Shown: one piece after another, positions 62,184 through 64,000 of the stretch
Layout: each line of letters opens with the position of its first letter
Position numbering within the stretch: the stretch's first letter is position 1
Assembly (NCBI RefSeq): GCF_018860665.1
Contig: NZ_JAHKPK010000002.1
Span: 51,774 to 115,773 of the forward strand
Source of the DNA: Pacificibacter marinus
Lineage (GTDB): Bacteria; Pseudomonadota; Alphaproteobacteria; Rhodobacterales; Rhodobacteraceae
Reading direction: 5' to 3'
DNA: 64,000 nucleotides
Position numbers and translations under genes: made by a program
The notes under the pieces: generated by a model
Databases searched by the model: none
Told to the model about the DNA's origin: nothing
Seen by the model: the letters and a program-made list of their open reading frames with translations, nothing else

Positions 62184-64000
62184 ATGATCCCGCAGTCGAC
62201 GCTCTACAATCAGACCATCCTTAATGACGACGATTTCGTCGCCAGCTTCGTGGCGCGCCGCGACACTCTCGAGACGATGTGTCGCCGCTTGAAATCAGTC
62301 GGACCGGAGGACGACGGGCAGCATCAAATCCTGATCGGCACGCGGGGGATGGGCAAGACCTCCCTGCTACGCCGCATGGCGATTGAGATCAAACGCGATC
62401 ACGAATTGTCGGACCGTTTTGCCCCGCTGATGTTCCGCGAAGAGCAGTACAACGTGCTGCGACTGCAGGATTTCTGGCGCAACTGCGGGGAATCCCTCGC
62501 TGGATGGGCAGAAAGCCAAGGGCGCGACGACTTGGCGGAGCATCTTGACGACGTGGTCTTCTCAAGCAGTTGGGACAGCGACGACGGCGCCGCAGAGCAG
62601 TTCGAGGCGGAGATGCATGCGCTTGGCAAACGGGCAGTTCTGCTGATCGACAACCTCGACCTGATTCTGGATGCGCTCAAGGACGAGGACCGCTGGACCC
62701 TGCGCGCCAGCTTGCAGGCGCGGGGCGGGCCAATCCTTATCGGTGCCGCAACCCAGTCACTGAAGGAAACCGCGGACCGCGACGCAGCCTTCTACGAGTT
62801 CTTCCAACCATATTACCTTGAGCCCCTCGAGTTGCAGGAAACCGAGACCTTCATGCGAGCTCTCGCAAACCAGCGCGGCGAGGTCGGGCGCCGCGTCCTC
62901 CATGTAATGCACGCCGATCGCGCACGGCTCCGCGTTCTTCACCGGTTGGCCGGTGGCAACCCTCGGATCTTAGCCCTGACATATCGCCTTCTCGAGACCG
63001 AGGATTCCCACAGCGCGATGGCCGATCTCGAGCGGCTGCTGGACGAGGTCACGCCTTATTATAAGGCCCGTGTCGAAGAGTATCAGACCCCTTTGCAACG
63101 CGCGATCATTGATGCCATCGCGCTGCATTGGGACCCGGTCACCACCGGACACCTGTCCGAAATAACCGGCATCCCGACCACGACGCTGTCGCCGCAGCTG
63201 ACCCGGCTGCGCAAGGATGGTCTGGTTGAAAGGATCGAAACCTCGGGCTCCTACGCGGGCCATCAGGTCGTCGAACGGTTCCTTAATATCTGGTACCTGA
63301 TGCGGCACGGAACGCGCCGCACCCGGCAGCGGATGCGCTGGCTCGTCGCGTTCCTGTCGAGCTTCTACTGCAAGGACGAGTTGGAAGAAATCGGTCGGAC
63401 CGCACGCGCAACGGGCCGCTTCGATCTCTGGACCCGAGAATACGTGCATGCGTTCGAACAGGCGACGCAGATCGCACCAGCGCGCGAGCGTCTCGGCCTG
63501 AAGTCGGCCGGGCCCCGCCACGACGACATGATCGTAGCAGACTATCCGGCTTCGCCCGAATCCCAAAAGGCGAAGGAGTTGGGCGACAAGGGCGTATCCG
63601 CAGGTAGAGACGGAGAGGATGTAGCTGCACTCAAGATATTCGAGGAGTTGATCGCCCATTATAGCGACAGCCCAGACCCGCAAGTAAAGAAACAGGTCGC
63701 GCGGGCCATGCTCAACAAGGGGGGCACGCTGGGCCAAACCGGCGATCATGCTGCAGAGATCGAGGTCTACGACGCTCTCATCGCCCGCTACGGCGACAGC
63801 GACGCCCTCCCGCTGCAGGAACAGGTCGCGCGGGCCATGCTCAACAAGGGGGTCACGCTGGGCCAGACCGACGATCCTGCTGCAGAGATCGAGGTCTACG
63901 ACGCGCTTATCGCCCGCTACGGCGACAGCGACGCCCTCCCGCTGCAGGAACCGGTTGCGCTGGCCATGCTCAACAAGGGGGGCACGCTGGGCCAAACCGG
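62184..64000 (+). CDS. P-loop ATPase with winged helix and TPR-like repeat array (3' end outside window)
   Basis: Open from ATG 62184 to the window edge (605 complete codons). Walker A GTRGMGKTS (52-60) and Walker B VLLIDNLDLIL (Asp156) define an ATPase of the same broad class as its neighbour. A lid follows (LHRLAGGNPRILALTYRLL, 252-270), then a winged helix at ~300-365 (HLSEITGIPTTTLSPQLTRL) and an aromatic FLNIWYLMR, as in archaeal-type ATPases. After a ~90-residue linker, TPR-like units begin near 460 and become nearly identical 43-residue repeats from 504 (VARAMLNKGGTLGQT, then AAEIEVYDALIARYGDSDA). Ribosomes can re-initiate from the upstream gene. Function unknown; sensor plus ATPase is inferred. 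Confidence 0.8.
   Translation, partial: MIPQSTLYNQTILNDDDFVASFVARRDTLETMCRRLKSVGPEDDGQHQILIGTRGMGKTSLLRRMAIEIKRDHELSDRFAPLMFREEQYNVLRLQDFWRNCGESLAGWAESQGRDDLAEHLDDVVFSSSWDSDDGAAEQFEAEMHALGKRAVLLIDNLDLILDALKDEDRWTLRASLQARGGPILIGAATQSLKETADRDAAFYEFFQPYYLEPLELQETETFMRALANQRGEVGRRVLHVMHADRARLRVLHRLAGGNPRILALTYRLLETEDSHSAMADLERLLDEVTPYYKARVEEYQTPLQRAIIDAIALHWDPVTTGHLSEITGIPTTTLSPQLTRLRKDGLVERIETSGSYAGHQVVERFLNIWYLMRHGTRRTRQRMRWLVAFLSSFYCKDELEEIGRTARATGRFDLWTREYVHAFEQATQIAPARERLGLKSAGPRHDDMIVADYPASPESQKAKELGDKGVSAGRDGEDVAALKIFEELIAHYSDSPDPQVKKQVARAMLNKGGTLGQTGDHAAEIEVYDALIARYGDSDALPLQEQVARAMLNKGVTLGQTDDPAAEIEVYDALIARYGDSDALPLQEPVALAMLNKGGTLGQT
63693..64000 (+). repeat. tandem 129-base in-frame repeats (TPR-like array, continues beyond window)
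   Basis: Unit 1 (63693-63821) and unit 2 (63822-63950) differ at only six of 129 bases; the first 50 bases of unit 3 differ from unit 1 at three. Unit 3 shares unit 1's variants at two positions where unit 2 differs, suggesting exchange between units. Each encodes 43 residues. A degenerate unit precedes (roughly 63560-63692). Confidence 0.92.

Noticed and set aside
62970..63995. 341-codon minus-strand frame with internal repeats, opposite the second ATPase
   Set aside because: It is the antisense shadow of the GC-rich 129-base repeats; the plus strand has Walker motifs, a winged helix and good codon choice, and the minus frame has no ribosome site or recognisable domain.
63693..64000. Possible CRISPR-like repetition
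   Set aside because: Units are 129 bases, contiguous without spacers and in frame with the protein; this is a coding repeat.

Overview
The window is chromosomal DNA from an alphaproteobacterium of the Roseobacter group (Rhodobacterales). The evidence is the order of its housekeeping blocks (nagZ-scpA-scpB; a proline tRNA next to a MerR gene, ihfA, fabH, plsX, rpmF and DUF177; lptF-lptG-lptD-surA-pdxA-ksgA), the marine sulfonate and one-carbon genes, and heavy use of TTG for leucine at moderate GC. Species cannot be named from this alone. No rRNA, CRISPR array or intact insertion sequence was seen.

Layout: (1) 1-5.0 kb: the end of a SPOR protein gene, nagZ, scpA, scpB, a small gene and a membrane diguanylate cyclase. 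(2) 5.1-12.4 kb: mainly minus-strand housekeeping genes (long-form dCTP deaminase, tRNA-Pro, MerR protein with a long acidic tail, ihfA, fabH, plsX, rpmF, DUF177, msrB) with one divergent BamE-like lipoprotein gene. (3) 12.5-19.7 kb: plus-strand acyltransferase, ABC-F protein, outer-membrane barrel, DUF1499 protein, prfA-prmC and a DUF4167 protein. (4) 20-27.6 kb: a minus-strand, translationally coupled envelope operon lptF-lptG-lptD-surA-pdxA-ksgA. (5) 27.8-41.8 kb: pepA-holC, an aspartic protease, MarC, a second ABC-F, a SLAM-like outer-membrane protein, ndk, a TfoX-C protein, kdsA, ald, DUF1127, S-formylglutathione hydrolase and a ygiC/ygiB-type pair.

(6) 41.9-58.5 kb is the metabolic core. 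A TauE/SafE permease and a MocR-type TauR lie divergent to tpa (taurine:pyruvate aminotransferase), followed by tauA, tauB and an unusual enlarged tauC. A LysR gene then diverges from an FAD/GcvT two-domain demethylase followed by etfB-etfA-folD-purU and ETF-ubiquinone oxidoreductase. Together this second block can strip N-methyl groups from an amine onto tetrahydrofolate, oxidise them to formate and pass the electrons to ubiquinone. Its position beside a taurine uptake and transamination block raises the question of whether its substrate is a methylated taurine rather than dimethylglycine or sarcosine.

(7) 58.7-60.3 kb holds two glutathione-transferase-family genes. (8) From about 60.8 kb the base composition and codon choice change to GC-rich, and the window ends inside an accessory module: a P-loop ATPase followed two bases later by a second P-loop ATPase carrying a winged helix and an expanding array of nearly identical 43-residue TPR-like repeats. 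The first ATPase is preceded by a nested palindromic element centred 22 bases upstream of its start. This two-ATPase/TPR pair is the best candidate for an undescribed system, possibly for defence or conflict, but its right end and full repeat number lie outside the window.
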